From: Christensenella sp. UBA7588
Lineage (GTDB): Bacteria > Bacillota > Clostridia > Christensenellales > CAG-917
Reading direction: 5' to 3'
NCBI GenBank assembly: GCA_002478945.1
Contig: DLKM01000016.1
Coordinates: 1 to 59,310, forward strand
Length of the DNA stretch: 59,310 nucleotides
The notes under the pieces are model-generated. The model saw only the letters and a list, made by a program, of their open reading frames with translations, searched no databases and was not told where the DNA came from. Below, one piece after another: positions 16,597-25,259 of the stretch. A program made the position numbers and the translations under genes. The stretch's first letter is position 1. Each line of letters starts with the position of its first letter.

Positions 16597-18759
16597 TTAT
16601 TCTTCGTCCTTTTTGCTCAACTTGGCAGATACGTTCTTGAAGAATGCTTTCAACGTTGCGCCGACGGATTGAGGCATTGCCTTGATGTCGACAATCTTGC
16701 TGTTGTTGGCAATCGAATAAGAAACGTAAGCGTAGTATCCGATAAGGAGAACTGCCGCCACGCAGAACACGATATAGAACGGGCTTGTCGTCTCGAAGCT
16801 CATAATCGCGCCGCTTGCTTGTCCTGCTTTGACAAAACCGCTTTGGTTCATCAACTGTGCGTAGTTGATAAAGCCGAGCGTTGCGATACCGCCGGAGATG
16901 ATATACATTCTCTTGTCGCCGCTTATCATCGTGTAGATGAGTGCGAGAGCGAGAGACAAATAGAGATATGTGTACGTCACTTTGATTGTGAATACTGCAA
17001 CGACTGCGAACGTGAAAGACGCAAGCATCAAAAGTTCTTGTTTGTTGCGGTTCTTGAAATACAGCGATATGACGTAAGCCTCAAGCACGAGCAAGAAGAT
17101 AAGGTTGAGGATGTTGACGCTCTTTTGAGAGAGTTTGTTGTTCATCGCAACCATACCGTAGAGGTTGAATGCGTCCTTGACGAAGTAAAGCGTGTTCGTC
17201 ATCTCGTTGACTATAACCTTGAATCCGAAGAATGCGTCGCCTGCTTGAATTTGGTGTATTGCCACAGGAAGCGTCAAAATGTACGCAAGGACGAAACTTG
17301 CCACAAGTCCGAAAACGATTTTCGCTCTGTTGGAGGTAAATTTCTTCTTGTTGTCGTTGTCCTTGATATACATATATACGAAGTATCCGACGACGAGCGG
17401 AGCAACTGCCAACGCTCTGATGTCGAGAACTGCCGCAAGCGTAAGCACGAAGTACGTCGAGATGTACTTCTTCTCCACCATAAGAATCAATGCGCCGATA
17501 ATGAGTGCGATAAGCACGCTTTCAAACGTTGCGTTGATGCCGCTTGACAAAAGCGCAAACGGAAGAATCGCATAAAGACCTGCGTAAACGGTTGCGAGTT
17601 TGTTGCCGACGTATTTCTTACCGTAGAAGAAAATCATCGCAACGACTGCCATATCCGCAAGTACGTTGATAAAGCGGAGCAAAATCGAAGCGGCGGCATA
17701 ATCGAGATTCTTGCTTGCGAAGCCCAAAATCGCGAGTATATAGAGCGTACCCGGAGAATACGTCGTGGTTCTGCCGAGGTTGGACATCTTCTCAAAGAAA
17801 GTAACAACGCCGTTCTTAACGCCGAGATATTGTTTTGCAACGTTGATTACGTTGGTCATATCGTTGCCCATACCGTACATTGACAGCAAGAACGCAAGTC
17901 TGACGATAAACGCACCGAGCAAAAGCATTGCCGCGATAAACCAACTGTTTTGGTACCACTTGACGTTATTGACCGCTTTCTTGTCATAAGAAACCGACGC
18001 GCCGAAATCTACGAAAGCGTCCTTTCTTGCATAGATACGTCTTACGAGAACGTAGGCGCACACTATTGCCGCAACTCCGAATGCCGTGAGCAATACGACG
18101 AAAGTAATACCGCTTGCGTTTTCGTTGGTGTTGACGGTTTTTGCCTTTTTGAAGTCAAAGACGGTAACACCTTCGGGAGCGTCCTCTACTCTTTGCATCG
18201 TCACGTTGTCGAAATACACGGTGCCTGCGCAGTTGTTATCCTCCGAACCGAGGCAAAGCGCAATGGTAAGATAGTCGGTATTCTTCGGTCTGACGTAGAA
18301 AGTGCTTGTAACGAAGCCTTTGGTCTTTTCGGAGTGAGAAACAAATCTGTACTCCACGTTTTCGAGGAAAGTCACATACGCACCGCTGACGCTGCTCGTC
18401 AACTCCGTTTCAATCTTGAAATCGACGGAAACTTTGTAGACTTTGTTCGTGGACACTTTGACGGTCTGCTTGAGATAATTGTATCCTGCGGACTTGTTGG
18501 TAAGTCTGAGAATCATATTGTCGCTTTCGCCCGATTCGGGTCTTTGAGCGAACTCGGTATTCTCGGAAGAAGTCGACCAACCGTCGAGCTTTTTAACTTC
18601 CTTGTTGTCGACCGTGGTCGTCGTCATTTTGGAGAAATCGCCGTTGACGATAAGTTCCTCTCCGACGTCGCTAGTGTCGTTGTTGCACGCTGTAAATGCG
18701 AAAAGTGCTAGCACGAGTACTAGCACCATTGCACTTATAAAAACTAACTTTTTCTTCAT
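16597..18759 (-). CDS. Multi-pass membrane lipoprotein: carbohydrate-binding-like N-terminus plus GT-C-like membrane domain
   Basis: 720 residues. It opens with a lipoprotein signal (FAFTAC, Cys25), then an extracytoplasmic domain (about 30-195) that starts ELIVNGDFSKM and looks like a CBM4/9-type beta-sandwich. A first membrane segment lies near 220-240, followed by about ten more from residue 275 on. The GMGNDMTNVINVAKQYLG and GRTTTYSPGTLYILAILG loops resemble polytopic GT-C mannosyl- or arabinosyltransferase-like proteins that use lipid-linked sugars. A role in adding sugars to a cell-surface polymer is an inference; no catalytic residues can be assigned. GAGAGG precedes the ATG. Alone in its unit as far as can be seen. 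Confidence 0.7.
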   Translation of the reverse strand: MKKKLVFISAMVLVLVLALFAFTACNNDTSDVGEELIVNGDFSKMTTTTVDNKEVKKLDGWSTSSENTEFAQRPESGESDNMILRLTNKSAGYNYLKQTVKVSTNKVYKVSVDFKIETELTSSVSGAYVTFLENVEYRFVSHSEKTKGFVTSTFYVRPKNTDYLTIALCLGSEDNNCAGTVYFDNVTMQRVEDAPEGVTVFDFKKAKTVNTNENASGITFVVLLTAFGVAAIVCAYVLVRRIYARKDAFVDFGASVSYDKKAVNNVKWYQNSWFIAAMLLLGAFIVRLAFLLSMYGMGNDMTNVINVAKQYLGVKNGVVTFFEKMSNLGRTTTYSPGTLYILAILGFASKNLDYAAASILLRFINVLADMAVVAMIFFYGKKYVGNKLATVYAGLYAILPFALLSSGINATFESVLIALIIGALILMVEKKYISTYFVLTLAAVLDIRALAVAPLVVGYFVYMYIKDNDNKKKFTSNRAKIVFGLVASFVLAYILTLPVAIHQIQAGDAFFGFKVIVNEMTNTLYFVKDAFNLYGMVAMNNKLSQKSVNILNLIFLLVLEAYVISLYFKNRNKQELLMLASFTFAVVAVFTIKVTYTYLYLSLALALIYTMISGDKRMYIISGGIATLGFINYAQLMNQSGFVKAGQASGAIMSFETTSPFYIVFCVAAVLLIGYYAYVSYSIANNSKIVDIKAMPQSVGATLKAFFKNVSAKLSKKDEE

Positions 18760-18787
18760 TTTATTCCTCTCGAAAAACGGTTGCCGA

Positions 18788-19126
18788 TTAGACTTCTTTA
18801 AGTTTTGCGGCTTTACCGGTTCTTTCTTTCAAGTAATAAAGTTTTGCGCGTCTTACTTTACCGTGACGGACAACTTGGATGCTGTCAATCTTGGGAGAAT
18901 GAATGGGGAACGTTCTTTCAACGCCTACGCCGAACGTAACGCGACGTACGACGATGGTTTCACGGATACCGCCGTTCTTCTTTGCAATGACAACGCCTTC
19001 GTAAGTTTGAATACGTTCTCTTGTTCCTTCAACGACCTTGACGTTTACCTTGACTTGGTCGCCGATTGCGATTACGGGCAAATTTTGTTTCATGCCCTCT
19101 CTTTCGATTGTGTCGATAATGTTCAT
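18788..19126 (-). CDS. rplS: Ribosomal protein L19
   Basis: 112 residues, the normal length, with the L19 signatures PVIAIGDQVKVNVKV, RIQTYEGVVIAKKNGG and the basic C-terminus RRAKLYYLKE. It sits at the 30S-50S interface. In most Bacillota rplS follows trmD; here it lies about 2.7 kb away, with its own promoter (19201-19229) and leader, and is followed by the lipoprotein gene. AGGAGG precedes the ATG. Confidence 0.98.
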   Translation of the reverse strand: MNIIDTIEREGMKQNLPVIAIGDQVKVNVKVVEGTRERIQTYEGVVIAKKNGGIRETIVVRRVTFGVGVERTFPIHSPKIDSIQVVRHGKVRRAKLYYLKERTGKAAKLKEV

Positions 19127-19138
19127 ACTGACCTCCTA

Positions 19139-19190
19139 ATTTTACCAAATGTTCTTACACAAGTCTCTCTTGCCAGCGGAACATCCGAGT
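19139..19190 (-). promoter_or_regulatory. Structured rplS leader (L19-leader-like)
   Basis: On the minus strand the leader folds as ATGTTC (19184-19179) ... CAAG-agaga-CTTG ... GAACAT (19154-19149), ending just before the AGGAGG of rplS. The position and shape fit the ribosomal protein L19 leader known upstream of rplS in Bacillota, through which L19 may limit its own synthesis. Assignment by resemblance; a covariance-model search would settle it. Confidence 0.6.
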
Positions 19191-19200
19191 CACGCATGTT

Positions 19201-19229
19201 ATATTAACATAAAATAAATATATAAACAA
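19201..19229 (-). promoter_or_regulatory. Promoter of rplS
   Basis: Minus strand: -35 TTGTTT (19229-19224), 17-bp spacer, -10 TAATAT (19206-19201), placing the start just before the structured leader. Confidence 0.6.
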
Positions 19230-19286
19230 GCGAAAATACAATAAAAATGCGCATTTTAATGATTTTTTTCAAATTTTATGCAATTT

Positions 19287-19763
19287 TCATCTTTTAGAGT
19301 ATTTCGCGTCGTTTTCCGTGAATGCGTTTTCTATGAGATCATACCCCTGCTCGCAAAGCGTGAACATATCAAATCGCACGTTTACGTTTGCAAGTCTGTG
19401 TCTCGAAACGTACGCTTTTGCCGCGGTAACGTACCTGCCCGCTTTGAACTGCGTAACCGCTTCTTCGGGCGAGTAATAGCCGTTGTCGTACTTCGTCTTG
19501 ACCTCGCAAAAAACTATCGTTCTTTCGCCTTTGTTTTGCTTGTCGGATTTGAGTTTGATTCCTAATTTTTCAAGGAATTTAGATATACGATTTTTGTCGT
19601 TTTGACGGATTAGATTGCCGTTTTCGTCAACGTAGCATTCGCAAATCAAATCCACTTCGCACCGCGCGTATTTTGCGTTTGTTTCAAGGATTTTGTAGCC
19701 TCTTTCCGTGTATACGTCGCGCGCTACCTGTTCTCCTATATCCCCTATCCTTTTTGTGTTCAT
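19287..19763 (-). CDS. yraN: YraN/UPF0102 family endonuclease-like protein
   Basis: 158 residues, longer than the usual 115-125 because of an insert (about 45-75) with VDENGNLIRQND. The family core is clear: GEQVARDVYTERGYKILETNAKYARCEVDLIC at the start and TIVFCEVKTKYD, the D...ExK nuclease-like motif, further on. It overlaps the rnhB stop by 4 bases (ATGA), so translation is coupled. The family is linked to Holliday-junction-resolvase folds; its cellular job is poorly known. Confidence 0.88.
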   Translation of the reverse strand: MNTKRIGDIGEQVARDVYTERGYKILETNAKYARCEVDLICECYVDENGNLIRQNDKNRISKFLEKLGIKLKSDKQNKGERTIVFCEVKTKYDNGYYSPEEAVTQFKAGRYVTAAKAYVSRHRLANVNVRFDMFTLCEQGYDLIENAFTENDAKYSKR

Positions 19764-20368
19764 TTGACGAAATTTCCTATAAACGTCTTTCTGTGTATCG
19801 GCGTTGCGCCAAACTCTTTAAGCGCCGCGATATGCTTTGCCGTGCCGTAACCCATATTGTGTTCAAAATCGTATTGAGGATATTCGAGTGCCATTTTTTC
19901 CATATACGAATCTCTCGTAACCTTTGCGATTATGGATGCGGAAGCAATGGAATAAGACAATGCGTCGCCGTGAATGATGCCGAACGTCTTGTACGGTATA
20001 TCGAGTTGCAAAGCGTCCACGATTACGATATCGGGTTTGACCTCGAGAGACATAATCGCTTCCGCCATACACGCTTTGGTGGCGTTGAGGATATTCATTT
20101 CGTCGATTTTGTGATTGTCATAAGACACCGTGGATACGGCAATCGCTTTTGATTTTATAACGTCGAAAAGTTTCTCTCTTTTCTTTTTGCTCACTTTTTT
20201 GCTGTCGTTTACGCCGTCAATCAAGTCGGACAAATCCATAATGACTGCCGTGCAGGTAACTGGACCCGCAAGCGGTCCTCTGCCCACTTCGTCAACTCCG
20301 CAAATATAGCGATAGCCTTTGTCGAGAAGTTGTTTTTCGTACGTCATTAGTTCTTCGGGTTTTACCAT
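19760..20368 (-). CDS. rnhB: Ribonuclease HII
   Basis: 202 residues. ICGVDEVGRGPLAGPV near the start carries the first two catalytic acids; the others are in VIVDALQLD and the KVTRD region. It cuts RNA in RNA-DNA hybrids and removes single ribonucleotides from DNA. GAGGGG precedes the ATG. The upstream gap of about 420 bases to rbgA is filled by a dispersed repeat that may have split an older rbgA-rnhB operon. Confidence 0.96.
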   Translation of the reverse strand: MVKPEELMTYEKQLLDKGYRYICGVDEVGRGPLAGPVTCTAVIMDLSDLIDGVNDSKKVSKKKREKLFDVIKSKAIAVSTVSYDNHKIDEMNILNATKACMAEAIMSLEVKPDIVIVDALQLDIPYKTFGIIHGDALSYSIASASIIAKVTRDSYMEKMALEYPQYDFEHNMGYGTAKHIAALKEFGATPIHRKTFIGNFVK

Positions 20369-20388
20369 AAGTGAAAATTCCCCTCTTA

Positions 20389-20780
20389 AATAAGACTTTC
20401 CCCTTTCCTCAAGGTGTTTCCCCTATTCCGTTCCCCCTCTGCGCGATGCTTGAGGGAACCCACGGAACTGCTCCGCAGGGGGACACACTCGGCACTCACA
20501 TAGATAGGTATCGTTCACTTGTTATGTCACTCGTTCGCCAACGAAAAGAACAATACCCGTTGGCTCACTTGTACTGCACCCACAAGGCTCCCACACGCAA
20601 AAGACAAGCGAATTGACGTTTGATACAAAAGATGAAAGCGCAGTCTTTTGTGTGAAGGGAAAGAGGAACACCAAGGCAAAAAGCAAATAATTGACACAAG
20701 TGGCAATTATGGCTAAAAGCCTTGTGTGTGACGCAAGCTCGGCGCTCGATGCGGTCGGCGCCTTGCGCCTCCAACTCCGA
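20389..20780. repeat. Dispersed non-coding repeat, copy A
   Basis: A gene-free stretch of about 420 bases (20369-20791) between rbgA and rnhB. The core 20400-20482 matches 33741-33823 almost base for base (for example TTCCCCTATTCCGTTCCCCC, CTTGAGGGAACCCACGGAAC, TGCTCCGCAGGGGG). Weaker matches continue outside the core: ATAGGT-TCGT-CACT..TTATGTCAC, then CTTGTACT and CGCTCGAT..TCG-CGCCTTGCG. The core can fold through CCCCC / GGGGG and GTTCCC / GGGAAC arms. Open frames across it are not conserved and are taken as spurious. Confidence 0.8.
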
Positions 20781-20791
20781 ATAAGTTTCCG

Positions 20792-21640
20792 TTAGCGTAT
20801 TATCGCAACAGGTTTTTCGAGCATTATCTTGCCGAGTTTGCCTTTGCGGAACTCGTCGATAATCATTCTTGCCGTTCTTTCGTAATCGGGTTGATTGCCT
20901 TTAAGTTTGAAGCCTCTGGACAATGCAATATCTTCAAAAATATCTATCGTCTGTTCTTTTATCGCGGGCAAATTGTATCTTTGGGCAAGGTTTTGAGGAC
21001 AAAGCGTTTTCATTTCGTCCAAAAAATCGTACGCAAGCTCGCTTTCATCAAGAATATCGTCTCTGATAGAACCGATATACGCAAGATGATGCGCAACCTT
21101 TTGGTCGTCGAATTTGCCCCAAAGCGTACCCGGCGTATCCAAAAAGTCAACGTTGTCGATTGACAGCCATTGCTTGCCTCTCGTAACTCCCGGACGGTCG
21201 CCCGTAACGGCTTTCGCTTTCTTAACCATAGAGTTGATAATCGTAGACTTTCCGCTGTTGGGAACGCCGACAACCATCGCTCTTACAGATATATTCGCGC
21301 CTTTTGCGGCGTATTTTTCGATTTTGTCGGAAACCACTCGTTTGAGTCCTGCAACGATTTGCGAGCAATCTCCGCTCGTGCCGATTGCCTTTACAAACGG
21401 TTTTCCTTGTTTTTTGAATTCGTTACACCACGTTTCGAGGTCATCTTTTTCAACCAAGTCACACTTGTTGAAAACGTAAAGAACCCTCTTTCCCTGCAAA
21501 AGTTTGTTGAAAAGAGGATTATCGCAAGAATACACCGCTCTTGCGTCGATAACGTATATCAAAGCGTCGACGAGACGGAGATTGTCCTCCATCATTCGTA
21601 TCGCTTTGGTCATATGCCCCGGAAACCATTGAATGTTCAA
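20792..21640 (-). CDS. rbgA: Ribosome biogenesis GTPase RbgA (YlqF)
   Basis: 282 residues. Circularly permuted GTPase order: NKCDL (G4) at about 58, then GVPNSGKST (G1), then DTPG (G3). The opening NIQWFPGHMTKAIRMM is diagnostic. It helps late assembly of the 50S subunit. The start codon is TTG at 21640 with AAGGAA at suitable spacing. The conserved C-terminal RNA-binding helix bundle is complete. Confidence 0.95.
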   Translation of the reverse strand: MNIQWFPGHMTKAIRMMEDNLRLVDALIYVIDARAVYSCDNPLFNKLLQGKRVLYVFNKCDLVEKDDLETWCNEFKKQGKPFVKAIGTSGDCSQIVAGLKRVVSDKIEKYAAKGANISVRAMVVGVPNSGKSTIINSMVKKAKAVTGDRPGVTRGKQWLSIDNVDFLDTPGTLWGKFDDQKVAHHLAYIGSIRDDILDESELAYDFLDEMKTLCPQNLAQRYNLPAIKEQTIDIFEDIALSRGFKLKGNQPDYERTARMIIDEFRKGKLGKIMLEKPVAIIR

Positions 21641-21654
21641 AACAAATTCCTTTA

Positions 21655-21805
21655 TTGCGCGATTGCGCGATTGCGCGCAATTCGATGTGTACTAATCCTA
21701 TGTCATTCCGAGGAAACGAAGTGACCGTGGGAATCCAGCGTAGCGTAATACGGCTTGCGCCTAGATTGCCACGCTTGCGCTCGCAAAGACAATCGGAATA
21801 ATCAA
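21655..21805. repeat. Intergenic palindromic repeat of the TGTCATTCCGAG type
   Basis: Between rbgA and trmD. It begins with a small tandem repeat (GCGATTGC x3, 21656-21680), then TGTCATTCCGAGG..AACGAAGTGACCGTGGGAATCC..GATTGCCACGCTTGCGCTCGCAA..CGGAAT. The ends (ATTCCGA / TCGGAAT) are inverted. Very similar sequences are scattered in intergenic DNA of many bacteria. A short relative may be present at 1420-1446. No gene is supported. Confidence 0.65.
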
Positions 21806-21811
21806 TCGTAT

Positions 21812-22531
21812 TTAACGATTTCGTTTTCTTTTCTTGGTCGGCAAAAACTTGCCTAAATCGGTATTTTCAAACAAGTCGGGACGATTTTTCATCGTGACTT
21901 CGAGAGATTTTTCAAGTCTCCACTTCTCGATGTCCTTGTGATTGCCGCCGAGCAATACGTCAGGCACCGAATACCCTCTGTAAACTTCGGGACGAGTGTA
22001 TTGCGGATATTCCAAAAGTCCGTTTGAAAAACTTTCTTCTTTGGTGCTTTCGTCCGAGCCGAGTACGCCGTCGATGTATCTTGCGACGCAGTTTATCGTA
22101 ACGAGCGCGGGCAATTCTCCGCCAGTCAAAACGTAATCTCCGATTGACAATTCCTCATCGATGCACATATCCAAAGCCCGTTGGTCAACGCCTTCGTAAT
22201 CTCCGCAGAGTATCAGAATACGCTTTTCCTTTGCAAGGCTTTCGACTTTTGCCTGATTCAGACGAGTACCGCGAGGAGACATATATATTCTCCACGCCTC
22301 GTGCTTCGAATCGACGCTTTCTATTGCGCTGACGATTGGGTCGGGCGTCATAACCATTCCTGCGCCGCCTCCGTAGGGAGTATCGTCGGTTTTGAGATGT
22401 TTATCCTTGGAATAGTCACGAATATTAACGATATTAACGTCAAATTTGCCCCCCTCGATTGCCTTTCCCAGCAAGCTCTCGTTGAGGACGTCGAAATATT
22501 GAGGAAATATCGTCAAAACGTCAAATCTCAT
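21812..22531 (-). CDS. trmD: tRNA (guanine37-N1)-methyltransferase
   Basis: 239 residues from ATG 22531, one base after the rimM stop; the longer frame overlaps rimM and is not used. Knotted SPOUT fold: MRFDVLTIFPQYF, YGGGAGMVM, CGDYEGVDQRALD and the trefoil-knot part SIGDYVLTGGELPALV. It methylates G37 next to the anticodon to prevent frameshifts. Near usual length (about 240). Confidence 0.97.
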   Translation of the reverse strand: MRFDVLTIFPQYFDVLNESLLGKAIEGGKFDVNIVNIRDYSKDKHLKTDDTPYGGGAGMVMTPDPIVSAIESVDSKHEAWRIYMSPRGTRLNQAKVESLAKEKRILILCGDYEGVDQRALDMCIDEELSIGDYVLTGGELPALVTINCVARYIDGVLGSDESTKEESFSNGLLEYPQYTRPEVYRGYSVPDVLLGGNHKDIEKWRLEKSLEVTMKNRPDLFENTDLGKFLPTKKRKRNR

Positions 22532-22532
22532 A

Positions 22533-23036
22533 TCAGTTGAAAACGACCACTCGATTGAAAATTGCGCCGTCAAGGAGCATTTTGCCCTCGTCAAGGTCGA
22601 CTTGTTTAATTAACCCGTCGATTGCGGGGAAACTCAAACTCGCGTCGCCGTTTCTTACGACGTAAACGTCTGCCGAGCCGTATTGCAGCACGTCGGTAAT
22701 TTCTCCGACGCACTCTCCGTTTGCAAAGACGTCAAGACCTATCATATCGACGATATAGTACTTTCCGTCGGGCAATTTCGGCAAATCGTCTCTGTTTGCG
22801 GTAATATATTTACCTCTTAAAAGCTCTGCTTTTTCGACGCTGTCGACTCCGCTTAAAGTGACGTAACCGATTGCGCCTTCCAGAGAAATTGCGTTTACCG
22901 CATATTCAGAGCCGTCGATTTTGAGTTTTTTAAGGCGAGAAAACCGTGCGGAATCAGAGGAGTAAGTCTCTATTTTCAACTCCCCTTTGAGACCGCGCGG
23001 TTTCAACACCTTGCCTATCGTGAGTTCAGATTTCAT
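22533..23036 (-). CDS. rimM: 16S rRNA processing protein RimM
   Basis: 167 residues from ATG 23036, which overlaps the khpA stop by 11 bases; a TTG at 23054 is possible but has no better site. LTIGKVLKPRGLKGELKI opens the RimM N-terminal barrel, and YYIVDMIGLDVF begins the PRC-barrel domain. It binds S19 and assists maturation of the 30S head. It lies in the order rpsP-khpA-rimM-trmD. Confidence 0.94.
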   Translation of the reverse strand: MKSELTIGKVLKPRGLKGELKIETYSSDSARFSRLKKLKIDGSEYAVNAISLEGAIGYVTLSGVDSVEKAELLRGKYITANRDDLPKLPDGKYYIVDMIGLDVFANGECVGEITDVLQYGSADVYVVRNGDASLSFPAIDGLIKQVDLDEGKMLLDGAIFNRVVVFN

Positions 23037-23265
23037 CTTTTTCTTCGATGACAACGTTGTATTTCGCAGAGTTTTTGGAACTTGCGGATTTGACGAGAGT
23101 GCGGATTGCTTTTGCGATTCTGCCCTGCTTGCCGATTACTTTTCCAATGTCCTTCTTTGCGATTGTAACGACGATGTCGGTTGTACCGTTGCCGTCTCTT
23201 TGCTCGACGGTATAATCTCCGTCGGGAACGAGAGAGGCAACAAGATATTCGACCAATTCAATCAT
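23026..23265 (-). CDS. khpA: KH-domain RNA-binding protein (KhpA/YlqC)
   Basis: 79 residues, almost entirely one KH domain with the GKVIGKQGRIAKAIRTLV loop that binds single-stranded RNA. Partners with KhpB in other Bacillota to control cell elongation and mRNA fate. GGTGG site before the ATG. 13 bases after rpsP. Confidence 0.94.
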   Translation of the reverse strand: MIELVEYLVASLVPDGDYTVEQRDGNGTTDIVVTIAKKDIGKVIGKQGRIAKAIRTLVKSASSKNSAKYNVVIEEKDEI

Positions 23266-23278
23266 CTAAAGCCACCAA

Positions 23279-23527
23279 TTACTTCTTTTCGACGATACCT
23301 TGTTGAATGAGCAAACCCATAACCGTATCCGTCGGTTGTGCGCCGTTTGCAAGCCATTGTTTTGCTTTGTCGGCGTCGATGACGATTTGCTTCGGCTCGG
23401 AAACGGGATTGTAGTAACCGATTTGGTCGATGTACTTGCCGTCGCGAGCTTTGCGAGAATCCATTGCAACGATACGATAGAAAGGTGCTTTTGTTGCGCC
23501 CATTCTGGTGAGTCTAAGTTTAACCAT
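23279..23527 (-). CDS. rpsP: Ribosomal protein S16
   Basis: 82 residues, normal length. VKLRLTRMGATKAPFYRIVAMDSR is the S16 signature. Component of the 30S body. GGAGG precedes the ATG. It begins 60 bases after ffh. Confidence 0.98.
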   Translation of the reverse strand: MVKLRLTRMGATKAPFYRIVAMDSRKARDGKYIDQIGYYNPVSEPKQIVIDADKAKQWLANGAQPTDTVMGLLIQQGIVEKK

Positions 23528-23588
23528 AACAGTTAGCCTCCATTTGTGATAAGTTTATTTTATATTTTGTTTTTCAAATATAATCGAT

Positions 23589-24923
23589 TTAGAAAGGCAA
23601 GCCTTTGAGACCTCTGAGGCCTTTCATTCCGCCTTTTTGCATACGCGCCATCAAGTCTTTGGTCGCTTCGAACTGTTTGAGCAGTTGATTGACCTCTTGA
23701 ATCGACGTTCCGCTACCCTTTGCGATGCGCTTGCGTTGCGACGCTTTGATAATCTCGGGATTGCGACGCTCTTTGGGAGTCATTGATTGAATAATCGCTT
23801 TCGTCCTTGCAATCTGTTCTTCGCTGATTTGCGGAGTGCCTTTCATTTTGCCCGCAAGCCCGGGTATCATAGACATCATATCTTGAAGATTGCCCATCTT
23901 TTTCATACTGTCGAGTTGAGCGAGATAATCTTCGAGGTTGAAAGAATTTTCTTTGAGTTTCTTTTGAAGTTTGAGAGCTTCTTCCTGAGATATGGCTTGT
24001 TCCGCTTTTTCAATAAGCGTGAGTACGTCGCCCATTCCAAGGATACGAGACGCCATACGTTCGGGATGGAAAGGCTCGATGTCCTCCATTTTTTCGCCCG
24101 TACCGCTGAATTTAATCGGCTTGCCCGTGACTGCCTTGATTGACAACGCCGCACCGCCTCTCGTGTCGCCGTCGAGCTTGGTCATAATAACGCCCGTAAT
24201 ATCGAGCTTGCGATTGAACGTATCTGCGACGGTAACCGCGTCTTGTCCGGTCATACTGTCGACGACAAGCAAAATCTCGGCGGGTTTGACTGCCGCTTTG
24301 ACGTCGATAAGCTCTTGCATCAGGTTTTCGTCGATATGCAAACGACCTGCCGTATCGATTATCACGGTATCGTAGCCGTTTTTGAGTGCGTATTCGATGC
24401 CTGCTTTCGCAATCTTGACGGGATTGATTTGCCCCATCTCGAAGCATTCCGTTCCGGCTTTTTTGGCAACTACTTGAAGTTGTTGTATTGCCGCGGGTCT
24501 ATATATATCGCAAGCGACGAGAAGCGTCTTTTTGCTTTGCTTTTTGAGATAAAGAGCAAGTTTTCCGCACATCGTGGTCTTGCCCGCGCCTTGCAAACCG
24601 CACATCATATAAACGGTCGGTTGTTTGTCGCTCACGGCAAGTTTTTGATGCGTACTGCCCATCAACGCACACAATTCTTCGTTGACGATTTTGACTATTT
24701 GTTGCGCAGGCGTAAGGGATTTGAGAATATCCTCCCCCAACGCCTTTTCGCTTACTTTGTTTGTAAAATCTTTGACGACGTTATAGTTTACGTCGGCTTC
24801 CAAGAGAGCAACGCGAATCTCGCGCATGGCTTGTTTTATCTCAAGTTCGGTCAACTTACCTTTGTTGCGAAGTTTTGAGAATATGTGATTCATTCTGTCT
24901 GCCAAACTTCCGAAAAGAGCCAT
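23589..24923 (-). CDS. ffh: Signal recognition particle protein Ffh (SRP54)
   Basis: 444 residues. N domain (1-85), G domain with GLQGAGKTTMCGKLA (about 107) and DTAGR, and a Met-rich M domain (about 300-440) with the SKERR-type RNA-binding loop (MTPKERRNP..SQRKRIAKGSGTS). It binds signal sequences and 4.5S RNA and delivers ribosomes to FtsY. The ATG follows directly on the ylxM stop, whose last codons contain the GGAGG site. Confidence 0.98.
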   Translation of the reverse strand: MALFGSLADRMNHIFSKLRNKGKLTELEIKQAMREIRVALLEADVNYNVVKDFTNKVSEKALGEDILKSLTPAQQIVKIVNEELCALMGSTHQKLAVSDKQPTVYMMCGLQGAGKTTMCGKLALYLKKQSKKTLLVACDIYRPAAIQQLQVVAKKAGTECFEMGQINPVKIAKAGIEYALKNGYDTVIIDTAGRLHIDENLMQELIDVKAAVKPAEILLVVDSMTGQDAVTVADTFNRKLDITGVIMTKLDGDTRGGAALSIKAVTGKPIKFSGTGEKMEDIEPFHPERMASRILGMGDVLTLIEKAEQAISQEEALKLQKKLKENSFNLEDYLAQLDSMKKMGNLQDMMSMIPGLAGKMKGTPQISEEQIARTKAIIQSMTPKERRNPEIIKASQRKRIAKGSGTSIQEVNQLLKQFEATKDLMARMQKGGMKGLRGLKGLPF

Positions 24924-25238
24924 TTAGTCCTCCAATATCTTTTTGATTTTTTCAACCAAGGCTTTGCCTTCGTCGTCGCAATGCGTCGAAAGAACGTCCA
25001 ACAGAGCGTGAACCTGTTTGTCCTTTTCGGCAAGTCCGAGCAACTGCTCGTACTCGCACAAATGCTTTTCGCCCTTGTTGATGCCGTCAAGCACCGCCTG
25101 ACGAGACACGCCGACTATGTTTGCGATTTCTCCGAAAGACAAATCTTCGTCGTAATGCATAACGAGCATATCGTTTTGTCTTTGAGTGAGAAGCGCGCCG
25201 TAGTACCCTCTCAATACGGAAATTTCAAATCTATCCAT
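24924..25238 (-). CDS. ylxM: YlxM/p13-like HTH protein
   Basis: 104 residues. An all-helical sigma-70 region-4-like protein: LRGYYGALLTQRQNDMLVMHYDEDLSFGEIANIVGVSRQAVLDGI is the typical block. In streptococci the homologue modulates SRP; here it is translationally coupled to ffh (no gap), which supports the same role. It is the first gene of the ffh operon and has its own promoter. Confidence 0.93.
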   Translation of the reverse strand: MDRFEISVLRGYYGALLTQRQNDMLVMHYDEDLSFGEIANIVGVSRQAVLDGINKGEKHLCEYEQLLGLAEKDKQVHALLDVLSTHCDDEGKALVEKIKKILED

Positions 25239-25259
25239 AATCGCCTGTCAATCTCCATT

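Noticed and set aside
20371..20616. 81-codon open frame inside the dispersed repeat, copy A
   Set aside because: The matching region of copy B does not keep the frame, and no ribosome-binding site is present.
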